Below, in pieces: positions 17,987 through 26,850 of a DNA stretch of 64,000 nt (positions are counted from its first letter, which is position 1; each line of letters begins with the position of its first letter). A program made the translations under genes and the position numbers. Below the pieces are notes generated by a model, which was not told the origin of the DNA, ran no database searches, and saw only the letters and a list, made by a program, of their open reading frames with translations. Source of the stretch: Sediminispirochaeta smaragdinae DSM 11293 (GTDB lineage Bacteria; Spirochaetota; Spirochaetia; DSM-16054; Sediminispirochaetaceae); contig NC_014364.1 in assembly GCF_000143985.1 (NCBI RefSeq), positions 3,038,001-3,102,000 of the forward strand, read 5' to 3'.

Positions 17987-19349
17987 AAACGGCGATTACC
18001 GGAGAAGGGGGCCAATTCCTCTTTTCCTCTTTCTTCTTCCTCCTTTTTTCCTTTCTTCTTTTGCATTTACGGCTGCAGAGGAAGCGCCCTTTCTTCCCCC
18101 GCGTAACGGTAAAATCAATGTCATTCAAAACATCGATGAAGCGAGGTCTCTCATCCCCCCGCCGCGTCAAGGGCACCGTTCAGAGGAATGTTTCACCCTG
18201 GATATCGGTAAGAGGAAACTAGTAGGAGAGTATATCGCCTATTACACAAAGGATGAGGGACGAGATTTTCTCAATCGGGTGCTGAATCGTGCCCTTCCCT
18301 TCCGGGCTCACATCGCAAAGAGAATAGAGGAAAAGGGTCTACCTCCCGAGTTGCTCTATCTGCCGGTTGTCGAATCGGCCTTCCGGGAAAGGGCCGTTAG
18401 TAGTTCCGGGGCCGTCGGCCTGTGGCAATTCATGCTCAACAGCATCGAGCCCTACCCTATCGTCGTAGACGAGTGGCGTGACGACCGGCGGGATTTCTGG
18501 AAAAGTACCGATGCGGCATTGGATAAGCTTAGCTATAACTATCGGATACTCGGTAATGACTGGCTCCTGGCCCTCGCCGCCTACAACTGCGGTTTAGGAA
18601 AGGTACAGCGAACCATTGCTGCGGCGGGAACCTCTGATTTTTGGGAACTATCCCGCCGGGGCCTGCTTCCGCGCCAAACAATCCGCTATGTACCGAAATT
18701 TCTTGCCGTGGCGGCGATCGCCTCGCATCCGGGTCGTTACGGTTTTCGAATTTCATGGGATGAACCGATAGAATGGAGTAAAGTACCTATCAGCGGCCAG
18801 ATTTCCCTCCCACTGCTTGCCGAAAGTACAGGGATAGAGCTGGATCTGCTTGAAAGGGGCAATGCCGAACTCCTTTATGGGGTGACACCCCCCTCTCGAG
18901 GAGATTATGCACTGAAGGTTCCGGCTGATCAGGCCGATATAGTAAAAAAGGCGCTGACCCGAAGGGATGCTGCGGAACTGATGCACTATACAGTGCTTAG
19001 CATCGGGGATGGAGACACACTCTATGCCATCTCCGCCCATTTCGGGATTCCAATTTCCGCCATCATAGCAAGCAATCCGGGGATTGTGCCCGAACGCCTT
19101 CGCATCGGTTCCCGCCTTATTGTTCCGGTAATACGGGAAACAGGGCCGTACAAAAGCAGCCGGTCAATGGTATCCGAAGAGGAACTGGCCGACTTTACCG
19201 GTGTCCATACCGTGGATCAGGGGGAAACGCTCTGGGCAATCGCAAAACGATACGGGACCACACCGGAGGCTATCGCGCAGAAGAACGGTATAGTGATGAC
19301 CGATACAATCTATCCCGGACACAGACTTCTTGTCCCCGAGATCAATTAA
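17967..19349 (+). CDS. Membrane-bound lytic transglycosylase, MltD-like, with two LysM domains
   Basis: The 460-residue protein has an N-terminal signal or anchor (hydrophobic from about residue 17), an SLT domain with the catalytic Glu in LPVVESAFRERAVSSSGAVG followed by GLWQFM and AAYNCGLGKV, and two C-terminal LysM repeats (starting YTVLSIGDGDTL and HTVDQGETLWAI) for peptidoglycan binding. It cleaves the MurNAc-GlcNAc bond to give 1,6-anhydro ends. The start is one of three consecutive ATG codons at 17967-17975 after a GC-rich GGATCGGCGG stretch; the frame is open upstream but overlaps the previous gene. The layout matches E. coli MltD. Confidence 0.92.
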   Translation: MMMERDKNGDYRRRGPIPLFLFLLPPFFLSSFAFTAAEEAPFLPPRNGKINVIQNIDEARSLIPPPRQGHRSEECFTLDIGKRKLVGEYIAYYTKDEGRDFLNRVLNRALPFRAHIAKRIEEKGLPPELLYLPVVESAFRERAVSSSGAVGLWQFMLNSIEPYPIVVDEWRDDRRDFWKSTDAALDKLSYNYRILGNDWLLALAAYNCGLGKVQRTIAAAGTSDFWELSRRGLLPRQTIRYVPKFLAVAAIASHPGRYGFRISWDEPIEWSKVPISGQISLPLLAESTGIELDLLERGNAELLYGVTPPSRGDYALKVPADQADIVKKALTRRDAAELMHYTVLSIGDGDTLYAISAHFGIPISAIIASNPGIVPERLRIGSRLIVPVIRETGPYKSSRSMVSEEELADFTGVHTVDQGETLWAIAKRYGTTPEAIAQKNGIVMTDTIYPGHRLLVPEIN

Positions 19350-19362
19350 GGAGTTGCAACAG

Positions 19363-20232
19363 GTGAGAGAACTGTTGATCAAGGCATTTCTATCCCTCTT
19401 GTGCATACTTCCCGTCTCGATTTTTGCGGCCCCCGTAACAAGCTCGGCTTCCTTTCCCGGCAGCTGGACCTTCACAAACGACTGGGGCCTTGGGATTCTT
19501 CAATGGAAAATCGAGCTGCCGATAGGTGAACAGGATCCCCTTCTTCCTTCAACAAGAAAACAGATGGAACGGGAAATAGACAGGGCCTTCCCCTCTATTT
19601 TTCTTGATACACTGCTTTCGATAACCATCGACAGCAGTACCACAATAGGGGATGCAATAGAAGAAAATCCCGGTTTGAGAAGTGAATTGACCGCACTGGC
19701 ACAAACAGCCGAACGGCAGGAAAGTCATTATACCACCGATCTCTCCTCATGGAGATGCAGTTTCGAGCTTCACGTATATCCCGAGATTGCAAGGCTTTTT
19801 ATCAACCACACTGTCGCCTATCCCCCGAATCGAAAAATAAGCCTCGATCCGGGCGCTCAATATACCGGAATTCTCATCTATGTTGAAGACAGGCTGCCGG
19901 TCCACGGGCTATTTACCGCATCAAGCCTCCGCAGAGGGCTCTTTCCAAGGATCTTCGACGAAGAGATGAACCCTGTCATCGATCGCTCGATGGTCGATCC
20001 CGGTATTCTTTCCACCCAGGGAATGGTGCTCTACCTTCCGCCCGAACGAATGAAAGAGGCCCAAAGCAGGGTCGGCCAGACCCCGTTGAGAATCACTGCA
20101 AGAGAGTTGTACGGCAGATATACGACGGATATGCTCGTTACCTCCGAGGCTTCGGGGCAAATACTTTCAAACGACCATAATATCGGCTTGATCGAAAAGG
20201 GAAGAATTGCCGTTATTTGCAACGAACATTGA
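19363..20232 (+). CDS. Exported protein of unknown function
   Basis: A 289-residue protein with a GTG start at 19363, chosen because AAGGAG lies 10 bases upstream, immediately after the stop of the transglycosylase gene. A signal peptide (LLIKAFLSLLCILPVSIFAA) is followed by a mature domain without a motif I can name. The C-terminal half contains LDPGAQYTGILIYVEDRLPV and ends with SNDHNIGLIEKGRIAVIC, suggesting a mixed alpha/beta fold. It lies inside a run of envelope genes and is probably a periplasmic or outer-membrane-associated spirochaete protein. I do not recognise the family. Confidence 0.8.
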   Translation: MRELLIKAFLSLLCILPVSIFAAPVTSSASFPGSWTFTNDWGLGILQWKIELPIGEQDPLLPSTRKQMEREIDRAFPSIFLDTLLSITIDSSTTIGDAIEENPGLRSELTALAQTAERQESHYTTDLSSWRCSFELHVYPEIARLFINHTVAYPPNRKISLDPGAQYTGILIYVEDRLPVHGLFTASSLRRGLFPRIFDEEMNPVIDRSMVDPGILSTQGMVLYLPPERMKEAQSRVGQTPLRITARELYGRYTTDMLVTSEASGQILSNDHNIGLIEKGRIAVICNEH

Positions 20233-20264
20233 CGTAAGCCCACTCTCCGTTTACTATCACCTGC

Positions 20265-21575
20265 ATGAGAAACTGTACGTTAAGAAAACGGGTCGTCATC
20301 GGTACGGCCCTTTCGTTCCTGTTCGCACTGCTCTTCTTGAGCGGGTGCGGAAGTAATTATATTGGTTATGGCGTTGTATATTGGAGTCCCGACGAAAGTC
20401 TGGTCCCGAACGGGAGCATGCTCCCCATTCTGAGACAATCAAACATCGAAAAGAGTTATACACTCGAAGTAGATGGACACAAGGAAGGATGGAGCACCGA
20501 CGAATGGCGAATCGGCTTTTTTGAGAAAAAAGATGAAGCCCTTGCCGAAGAAGGTCGTTACGAACCATTCATTCATCTCTTTGCCGTCAGTCAGCGGGAC
20601 AGACTTGCAATCAGACAGGAGCCGGATATCGAGTCGGAGAGGGCTTATGTACTTCGGTTGGGCCAGGAGATGAAAATCATCGATCAGGAGAATCAACAGG
20701 ATAGCGTGGGCCAGTACGAGGGCCACTGGTACAAGGTACTTACCGACGACGGCACCATGGGATACTGCTTCGACCATTATCTTGAGGCATACGACGGAAG
20801 AACGGGGCCGAGTCAGAAAGTGTCGCCGGAACTTGCCTTTGTAAAAGAAGCCCTTTCGAGAGCCTATCGTCCCGAGTATTTCAGGGAAATGATGAGAAGC
20901 AACAAAATTGTTCTCGAAAGATTTTCTCCCCGCTTCGGCTTTTTCCCGGATCTTGCCCAAAAGAGTATAGAAATGAGGCTTCCAAGCGGAAACAGAACAT
21001 TCTCCTATGAATCTATCGAATATACCGAAGGAGGTAGCTATGTCTTCACAGGAAGCGGCCTATCGGCCAACTTCTTTGGAGAGAATAGCTTTGCCGCTAC
21101 ATTCCCGGTTGACGGTAACAACAGCAGTGAACGTTTTGTCTTTATTCCGGAAGACGATATCACCACAGCCATAGAAAACGAACGACAGCGCAGAGCCGAT
21201 GAGGTCCTCCGTTTCGCCAAAGCAGAGTATCCGATTCAATATCGCAGTTCAGCCTATGGAACCCTCAAGTTTCATGAAGACTCGACCTTTGAATGGACGG
21301 GAAAGCAGCGCCTGAGTCCCGAAGTGATACCGGCAGACAGCGGTGACAAAGGGACCTTTTCCTTCGACTATTTCCTAGGATCTCAGGTGGCATCGAAGTA
21401 TGACGGCGTTATCAACCTCACCTTTGATCAGGGACAAAATCTGCTCTTTTTCTACACCCTCAATGAATCGGGGCTCAGACTTACCACCATCGACCAGCGA
21501 AGTGTAGAGAAAAACATCGTCCAAAAAGTCTCCTTCTCTCCGCTGGTGATGGCTTTTTTCAAGGAACAGGAGTAA
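20265..21575 (+). CDS. Lipoprotein with SH3-like domain
   Basis: A 436-residue lipoprotein with lipobox FLSGC (Cys at about 28). Residues about 105-180 resemble a bacterial SH3 domain: AIRQEPDIESERAYVLRLG, then GHWYKVLTDDGTMGYCFDHY. Such domains often bind cell-wall peptides. The C-terminal half is strand-rich and unknown. The gene follows the exported protein by 32 bases and ends 1 base before the ABC-F ATPase gene. A role in sensing or binding peptidoglycan would fit the neighbouring transglycosylase but is inference. Confidence 0.82.
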   Translation: MRNCTLRKRVVIGTALSFLFALLFLSGCGSNYIGYGVVYWSPDESLVPNGSMLPILRQSNIEKSYTLEVDGHKEGWSTDEWRIGFFEKKDEALAEEGRYEPFIHLFAVSQRDRLAIRQEPDIESERAYVLRLGQEMKIIDQENQQDSVGQYEGHWYKVLTDDGTMGYCFDHYLEAYDGRTGPSQKVSPELAFVKEALSRAYRPEYFREMMRSNKIVLERFSPRFGFFPDLAQKSIEMRLPSGNRTFSYESIEYTEGGSYVFTGSGLSANFFGENSFAATFPVDGNNSSERFVFIPEDDITTAIENERQRRADEVLRFAKAEYPIQYRSSAYGTLKFHEDSTFEWTGKQRLSPEVIPADSGDKGTFSFDYFLGSQVASKYDGVINLTFDQGQNLLFFYTLNESGLRLTTIDQRSVEKNIVQKVSFSPLVMAFFKEQE

Positions 21576-21576
21576 T

Positions 21577-23535
21577 ATGATTTCTCTTCAACTCTCGGAG
21601 ATATCCCTTGCCTTTGGCGATAGGGATATCCTTCGGGATGTGACTCTCACCCTCGACGGATACAGCCGTACCGCTCTTACGGGAGCGAACGGTAGCGGAA
21701 AGTCAACGCTCATGAAGATCATTTGCGGCGACATCACCCCAGACGGCGGTCGAGTCATTGCTTCAAGGGGCATGCGAATCGGCTATCTGCCGCAATCGGG
21801 GCTTCTCTATAAAGGAAGAAACCTTATCGATGAAGCGGAGACGGCCTTTGAACGTCATCTTGTTCAAATCCATCGAAAAGAAGAGCTGGAAGAACTCCTT
21901 GCCTCATCGGATGAGAGCGATCCCGGCCTGAAAACGATTTTGGAAGAGCACCACGCAATTGTCGAAGAACTTATCAGAGAAGATTACGACCGTCGTTTCG
22001 AAGCCATCGAGCGGGTCCTGATCGGTCTCGGATTTTCACGGGATCAGTTTGATGCGCCCTGCGAAACCTTTTCCGGCGGATGGCAGATGCGTATAGCCCT
22101 CGCGAAAGTGCTGCTCGGGCGTCCCCATATAGTACTTCTTGACGAGCCGACAAACTATCTGGACCTTGAAGCACGGGGATGGTTGGAGCAATTCCTGAAA
22201 GATTACCCAGGTGGAGTTCTTTTGGTCAGTCACGACCGCTATTTCCTTGATGCCACGGTCAAGGAGGTCGTAGAGGTGTTCGACGGAAGCTTAAAGCGTT
22301 ACCGAGGCAACTACAGCGAATACGAAACGGTCAGAAAGGAAGAGTTGGTATCGTTGATGGCTGCCTGGGAAAAGCAGCAAGAAGAGATTGCAAAGCTGGA
22401 AGAGTTTATCGCCAGGTTTCGCTACAATGCAAGCAAGGCGAAGTTGGTCCAGAGCCGCGTCAAGCAGCTTGAGAAAATTAACCGTATAACGATCCCGGAA
22501 ACCCTTAAAAAGATACATTTCTCCTTTCCCCCTCCTCCCCACTCGGGTAAGGAAATGTTACGGATCGGAGGGCTCAATAAGGGGTACGGAGAGCATCTTG
22601 TCGTTAAGCAACTCGATCTACTGCTTTTACGGGGAGAAAAGGTGGTCATCGCAGGTCCTAACGGAGCAGGAAAAAGTACGCTTTTGCGTATCCTTGCAGG
22701 GATCGACCACCATTACGAGGGATCGGTCGAGTACGGGACCGATGTAAGCATCGGTTATTTTGCCCAGGATCGCGAGGAATTTGCAGGGTCGACGGCCACG
22801 GTAATAGAAGAGATGGAGGCCAGCGCGCCTAGCCCCATCATTCCACAGCTACGAAATCTGTTGGGAGCCTTCCTTTTCCGGGGTGACGATATCTACAAAC
22901 GAATCGAGGTTCTTAGCGGCGGAGAAAAGAGCAGGCTCTCTCTCATGAAACTCCTACTGCAACCCCATAATCTGCTCATTCTCGACGAACCTACCAACCA
23001 TCTCGACCTTCATTCCAAAGATGTTCTTCTTGATGCCCTTAGGCAATATGAGGGAACGGTCATCTTCGTCTCTCACGACCGGGGATTTATCGAACACCTT
23101 GCAACAAGGGTCATCGAACTTTCAGCGGGAGAGCGTGCAAGGAATTTCCCAGGGGACTATGAATACTACCTCTGGCGTAAAGAGCAGGAAACTGCCGATG
23201 GGGAAACTGCCGCACAGCATGACGATTCTCCTCCGTTTTCTAAACAAGAAGAAGAGATTCCCCGGGAAGGAAAGCTGAGCTGGGAAGAGGAAAAACGCAT
23301 AAAAAATATGGTAAAGGAACTAAGAAGGGAAGAAGAGCGTCTTTTGTCCGAAATTGAAAGGCTTGAATCCAAGGCGGGAGAGCTGAAGTCCAGGCTGGAA
23401 CGCCCCGAAGTGTATAGCGACCCGGTCAGCGTGCGGGATGTCCAGGCTCTTATAGAAAAAAACGACCGGGAATTGCAGCTCTTCTCACAAAAATGGGAAG
23501 AGACGGCCGAAACGCTAAGTGTATATGAGCCCTGA
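21577..23535 (+). CDS. ABC-F family ATPase (Uup/YheS-like)
   Basis: A 652-residue soluble protein with two ABC domains and no membrane segments. Domain 1 has Walker A GANGSGKST, signature FSGGWQMR and DEPTNYLD; domain 2 has GPNGAGKST, LSGGEKSR and DEPTNHLD. The inter-domain linker (about 240-300) is the helical P-site motif region of ABC-F factors. The C-terminal 90 residues form a coiled coil (MVKELRREEERLLSEIERLE), like the Uup C-terminal DNA-binding tail. ABC-F proteins act on ribosomes to relieve stalling or confer antibiotic protection; which subgroup this is cannot be stated. Confidence 0.94.
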   Translation: MISLQLSEISLAFGDRDILRDVTLTLDGYSRTALTGANGSGKSTLMKIICGDITPDGGRVIASRGMRIGYLPQSGLLYKGRNLIDEAETAFERHLVQIHRKEELEELLASSDESDPGLKTILEEHHAIVEELIREDYDRRFEAIERVLIGLGFSRDQFDAPCETFSGGWQMRIALAKVLLGRPHIVLLDEPTNYLDLEARGWLEQFLKDYPGGVLLVSHDRYFLDATVKEVVEVFDGSLKRYRGNYSEYETVRKEELVSLMAAWEKQQEEIAKLEEFIARFRYNASKAKLVQSRVKQLEKINRITIPETLKKIHFSFPPPPHSGKEMLRIGGLNKGYGEHLVVKQLDLLLLRGEKVVIAGPNGAGKSTLLRILAGIDHHYEGSVEYGTDVSIGYFAQDREEFAGSTATVIEEMEASAPSPIIPQLRNLLGAFLFRGDDIYKRIEVLSGGEKSRLSLMKLLLQPHNLLILDEPTNHLDLHSKDVLLDALRQYEGTVIFVSHDRGFIEHLATRVIELSAGERARNFPGDYEYYLWRKEQETADGETAAQHDDSPPFSKQEEEIPREGKLSWEEEKRIKNMVKELRREEERLLSEIERLESKAGELKSRLERPEVYSDPVSVRDVQALIEKNDRELQLFSQKWEETAETLSVYEP

Positions 23536-23541
23536 ATAAAG

Positions 23542-23778
23542 ATGAAATTCAACAAAAAGAATGGTCCTGTTTTTGTAAAACTCCTGCTTTTCGCTGCTCT
23601 GGCCGGAACACTTTTCTGGGAACTATCCATGCGCTTTCTGAAGATCATGGGAATTGCCCTTGATCTGACGGCAGGCCCCATTGGTTTCGACGTGGGAGCT
23701 CTCCAGATGTGGCTCAGCATCAACCCGGGAACTTTCATAGGCTTGGCCATGGGATGGCTTCTTTTCAGTAAAATATAA
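23542..23778 (+). CDS. Small membrane protein, DUF4321-like
   Basis: A 78-residue protein with two predicted membrane helices: residues about 11-28 (VKLLLFAALAGTLFW) and 60-76 (TFIGLAMGWLLF). Its size, helix pair and position directly upstream of maf resemble the DUF4321 family, which I recall beside maf in clostridia; this is a weak family match. It sits 6 bases after the ABC-F gene and 12 bases before maf. Function unknown. Confidence 0.7.
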   Translation: MKFNKKNGPVFVKLLLFAALAGTLFWELSMRFLKIMGIALDLTAGPIGFDVGALQMWLSINPGTFIGLAMGWLLFSKI

Positions 23779-23790
23779 GGAGAAACATAG

Positions 23791-24396
23791 ATGCCCCCAA
23801 TTTCCCCCTCCAATTCCTCTCTTATTCTCGCCTCAGCCTCCCCCAGAAGAAAAGAGCTTCTCTCTCGTTTGGGCATTCCTTTTGAGGTAAAGGCCTTAGA
23901 TACCCCGGAACCGCTTGATCAATCCCCGCCGTCGGAGCAGGTCGTTCGACTGGCACTTGCAAAGCTGAAAGCCTTCCGCAGCGCATACCCGACAACGAAA
24001 CGCCCGATACTCTGCGCCGATACCTGTGTCGATATAGATGGCCGGATTCTCGGCAAGCCGTCGAACGAAGCAGAGGCGGAAAAGATGTTGTTCCAGCTCT
24101 CGGGAAGATGGCACAGGGTCATCACAGCCCTTGCTCTCGGCCTTGAGGGACAGTCGCCCATCATCAAAAGCGCTGTAACCGAGGTCCGCTTTGCCGAGCT
24201 CACAAAAGCAGAGGTCGATTGGTACATAAAGACCGGAGAATGGCAGGACGTTGCCGGGGCCTATCGCATCCAGGAGCAGGGGGCTCTTCTCATTGAAGAG
24301 ATCCGAGGCTGTTTCTATAATGTGATGGGCTTGCCTTTACGGCTTGTTTATGGCATGCTTCGTGATACGGTACCGGATGTATTTTCCAATCCGTAA
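23791..24396 (+). CDS. maf: Maf-family nucleotide pyrophosphatase
   Basis: A 201-residue Maf/HAM1-fold protein starting with the classic LILASASPRRKELLSRLGIPF nucleotide-binding loop. It also has ADTCVDIDGRILGKP, the LSGRWHRVITAL segment and the AGAYRIQEQGALLIEEIRG region. Maf proteins hydrolyse dTTP, UTP or modified nucleotides to monophosphates and were linked to septum formation. The start at 23791 has a GGAG 12 bases upstream. It closes the envelope gene run; a 77-base gap then separates it from rpsB. Confidence 0.94.
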   Translation: MPPISPSNSSLILASASPRRKELLSRLGIPFEVKALDTPEPLDQSPPSEQVVRLALAKLKAFRSAYPTTKRPILCADTCVDIDGRILGKPSNEAEAEKMLFQLSGRWHRVITALALGLEGQSPIIKSAVTEVRFAELTKAEVDWYIKTGEWQDVAGAYRIQEQGALLIEEIRGCFYNVMGLPLRLVYGMLRDTVPDVFSNP

Positions 24397-24402
24397 TTTC
24401 CG

Positions 24403-24456
24403 TTCCTTATTTCATAAGGAATGAGACATAAGAGAAGGCGCCGCAAACTCAGCGGC
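24403..24456 (+). promoter_or_regulatory. Leader hairpins upstream of rpsB
   Basis: Two dyads precede rpsB: TTCCTTAT-ttc-ATAAGGAA at 24403-24421 and GCCGC-aaactca-GCGGC at 24440-24456, the second ending 6 bases before the ribosome site. Neither is followed by a T run, so they are not simple terminators. They could be an S2-binding leader; this is a guess from position only. Confidence 0.3.
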
Positions 24457-24473
24457 AATGCAGGAGGAACACA

Positions 24474-25376
24474 TTGTCTGTAGTAAGCATGAAGAGTCTG
24501 CTTGAATCAGGTGTGCATTTCGGCCACCAGACCAAGCGCTGGGATCCCCGAATGAAGAAGTATATCTTTGCCGAACGAAACGGGATCCATATCATCGATC
24601 TTCAGAAGACCATTGTCAAAATTAAAGAGGCCTACGACATGGTTAGGGAACAGGTTAAAGAAGGCCGTTCCATCCTTTTTGTAGGCACGAAAAAGCAGGC
24701 CCAGCAGGCAATCGAAAGCGAGGCCAAGCGTTGCGGCATGTTCTATGTCAACAACCGTTGGCTCGGTGGTATGCTCACCAATTTTACCACCATAAAAAAA
24801 TCGATCCACCGTCTCAAGAAAATTGAAAAGATGGAGGTCGACGGCACCTTTGAAAGCCTCACAAAAAAAGAGATCGCAAAGTTAAATAAGGAACGCTCCC
24901 GCCTTGAAAAGAACCTCGGTGGAATCAAGGAAATGAAGGATCTTCCCGGTGCCATCTTTATCATCGACACGAGAAAAGAATCTATCGCCGTTGCGGAAGC
25001 CCGCAGAATGGGCATCCCCATCATAGCCGTGGTAGATACGAACTGTAATCCCGATGTAGTCGATTTTCCGATTCCCGGAAACGATGATGCCATCAGGGCC
25101 ATTACTCTTTTCACCAAAGTAATCTCCGATGCAGTCATCGATGCCGACAACGAAATTGGTATTGAAATCATTGATTCTCTCCAGGACGAAGAAGAGAATG
25201 GGGCAGCTGAAAAAGGTGAAGAAGCGGAAGAAACGGAAGAAGACGATGTAGCTGCCGAATATGACAGCGAAGCGGGCCTAGGAAACGTCGAAGTCGAAGA
25301 ATCGGCAGAAGAAAAAGAGGACGATGAAGAGGTCGCCTATTCTTCCGAGTATGGTATTGAAGATGAAGATGAGTAA
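24474..25376 (+). CDS. rpsB: 30S ribosomal protein S2 with long acidic tail
   Basis: The protein of 300 residues has the full S2 core, starting [19 protein letters not shown] and including [10 protein letters not shown] and the coiled-coil protrusion region. The start codon is TTG at 24474, 6 bases after GGAGG. From about residue 228 on it carries an extra tail of about 70 residues that is mostly Glu and Asp. E. coli S2 has 241 residues and no such tail. The tail is in frame and uninterrupted, so it is genuine. S2 begins the classic rpsB-tsf pair. Confidence 0.97.
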   Translation: MSVVSMKSLLESGVHFGHQTKRWDPRMKKYIFAERNGIHIIDLQKTIVKIKEAYDMVREQVKEGRSILFVGTKKQAQQAIESEAKRCGMFYVNNRWLGGMLTNFTTIKKSIHRLKKIEKMEVDGTFESLTKKEIAKLNKERSRLEKNLGGIKEMKDLPGAIFIIDTRKESIAVAEARRMGIPIIAVVDTNCNPDVVDFPIPGNDDAIRAITLFTKVISDAVIDADNEIGIEIIDSLQDEEENGAAEKGEEAEETEEDDVAAEYDSEAGLGNVEVEESAEEKEDDEEVAYSSEYGIEDEDE

Positions 25377-25387
25377 GGAGTAGCAGC

Positions 25388-26230
25388 GTGGAAATCAAAG
25401 CAGCCGATGTTAAGAAACTGAGAGACAAAACTGGTGCCGGCATGATGGACTGCAAAAAGGCACTTACCGAAAGCGGTGGCGATTTTGCCAAAGCAGAAAA
25501 ACATCTCAAAGAGCTTGGCCTTGCCGCAGCGGCAAAGCGAAGCGGCCGGGCAACCAACGAAGGTCGGGTATTTTCCAAGGTTGAGGATAAGCGAGCAGGG
25601 CTTCTCGAACTTGCCTGCGAAACCGACTTTGTCGCAAGAAATAAAGATTTCATCAAGCTTGGCGAGGAACTCCTGGGCCTTGTCATCAGCAAAGGCTATA
25701 CCGAAATCAACGCCGAGCTTGAAGAACGGGTAAAGGACACCATCAGCACCATCAAGGAAAACATGAGCATCAAGCGTTTCACAAGCCTTGAGATCGCCGA
25801 CAACGAAATGGTGACCGACTATATTCACGGAGAGGGCGGTATCGGTGTGCTGGTCAAATTAAGGGCTGAAAAGCCGGAGCTTCTCGGTGAGGATTCCGTA
25901 AAGACGTTTGCCTTTGATACGGCATTGCACATTGCAGCATTCAATCCCCTCTACCTCGATAGGGCGAAGGTTGATGAAGACTACCGAAAGGAGCAGGAAG
26001 AGATCTTCCGCAAACAGGCGGAGCATCTTGGAAAGCCCGAAAAGGTGCTTGCAGGTATCGTCCAGGGAAAGCTTAACAAGCACTATTCCGAGATCTGTCT
26101 ACTTGACCAGGGATTTGTAAAAGACGAAAAACAGAGCGTAAGCAAGGTTCTTGCCCAACTCTCAAAAGAGCTTGGCGGCAAGCTTGAGATTGTCGATTTT
26201 CGTTACTACCGAGTCGGCGACGAAAACTAA
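25388..26230 (+). CDS. tsf: Elongation factor Ts
   Basis: A 280-residue EF-Ts, the nucleotide exchange factor of EF-Tu. It starts with GTG at 25388 after TAAGGAG and shows the N-terminal UBA-like helix with KLRDKTGAGMMDCKKAL, then LACETDFVARN, where the TDFV motif contacts EF-Tu. The length matches the family. It lies 11 bases after rpsB; the pair is co-transcribed. A terminator-like hairpin follows the stop, before frr. Confidence 0.97.
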   Translation: MEIKAADVKKLRDKTGAGMMDCKKALTESGGDFAKAEKHLKELGLAAAAKRSGRATNEGRVFSKVEDKRAGLLELACETDFVARNKDFIKLGEELLGLVISKGYTEINAELEERVKDTISTIKENMSIKRFTSLEIADNEMVTDYIHGEGGIGVLVKLRAEKPELLGEDSVKTFAFDTALHIAAFNPLYLDRAKVDEDYRKEQEEIFRKQAEHLGKPEKVLAGIVQGKLNKHYSEICLLDQGFVKDEKQSVSKVLAQLSKELGGKLEIVDFRYYRVGDEN

Positions 26231-26240
26231 TCCGAAAGCA

Positions 26241-26273
26241 GGACCATTGCCTTAAAAAGGCAGTGGTCCTTTT
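26241..26273 (+). terminator. Hairpin terminator/attenuator between tsf and frr
   Basis: GGACCATTGCCTT and AAGGCAGTGGTCC form a 13-pair stem (one G-T wobble) with a 3-base loop, followed by TTTT. It is 10 bases after the tsf stop and 22 bases before the frr start, so it probably lowers read-through from rpsB-tsf into the frr operon. Confidence 0.75.
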
Positions 26274-26295
26274 CATGCTCCAGGAGGATAATGCC

Positions 26296-26850
26296 ATGGA
26301 TAAAGTATTGAAAGACGCTGAATCACGAATGAAGAAGAGTATTTCGGCCCTTGGCGATGATTTTAACGGTCTGAGAACAGGCCGCGCTTCGGCCGCCCTC
26401 TTCGATAAGATCAAGGTTGATTATTACGGCCAAAGCACTCCCCTCTCACAAGCCGCAACAATATCGGTACCCGAAGCCAGGTTGGTTGTTATTCAACCTT
26501 GGGACAAGGGACTTCTCGGAGAGATTGAGCGTGCGATCCAGAAATCGGAACTTTCGGTAAACCCCAATAACGATGGGAAAGTGATCAGAATTAACATTCC
26601 ACCGCTAACAGAGGAGCGGCGCAAGGAACTGGTCAAGGTTGCCAAGAATCAGGCCGAACAGTGTAAGGTTGCCATCAGAAACATCCGCAGGGATGCAAAT
26701 GAAGAGCTAAAAAAGATCCAGAAAAGCGGTGATATCAGCGAAGACGAAGAAAAGCGTGGTGCCGATGAAATCCAGAAGCTTACCGACAAACATGTTGAAG
26801 AGGCGGGAAAACTGCTTGAAGCAAAAGAGCAGGAGATCATGGAGGTATAG
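26296..26850 (+). CDS. frr: Ribosome recycling factor
   Basis: The product of 184 residues splits post-termination ribosomes together with EF-G. It has the RRF pattern GLRTGRASAALFDKIKVDYYG and the C-terminal helix ELKKIQKSGDISEDE. I start at the ATG at 26296, preceded by AGGAGG at 9 bases; two upstream in-frame ATG/GTG options lie inside the terminator hairpin and lack sites. In many bacteria pyrH sits between tsf and frr; here it is absent, as in Treponema. Confidence 0.97.
   Translation: MDKVLKDAESRMKKSISALGDDFNGLRTGRASAALFDKIKVDYYGQSTPLSQAATISVPEARLVVIQPWDKGLLGEIERAIQKSELSVNPNNDGKVIRINIPPLTEERRKELVKVAKNQAEQCKVAIRNIRRDANEELKKIQKSGDISEDEEKRGADEIQKLTDKHVEEAGKLLEAKEQEIMEV

Noticed and set aside
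24403-24421. Hairpin after maf as a terminator
   Set aside because: The 8-pair stem is AT-rich and not followed by T residues, so I list it only as a possible leader element.
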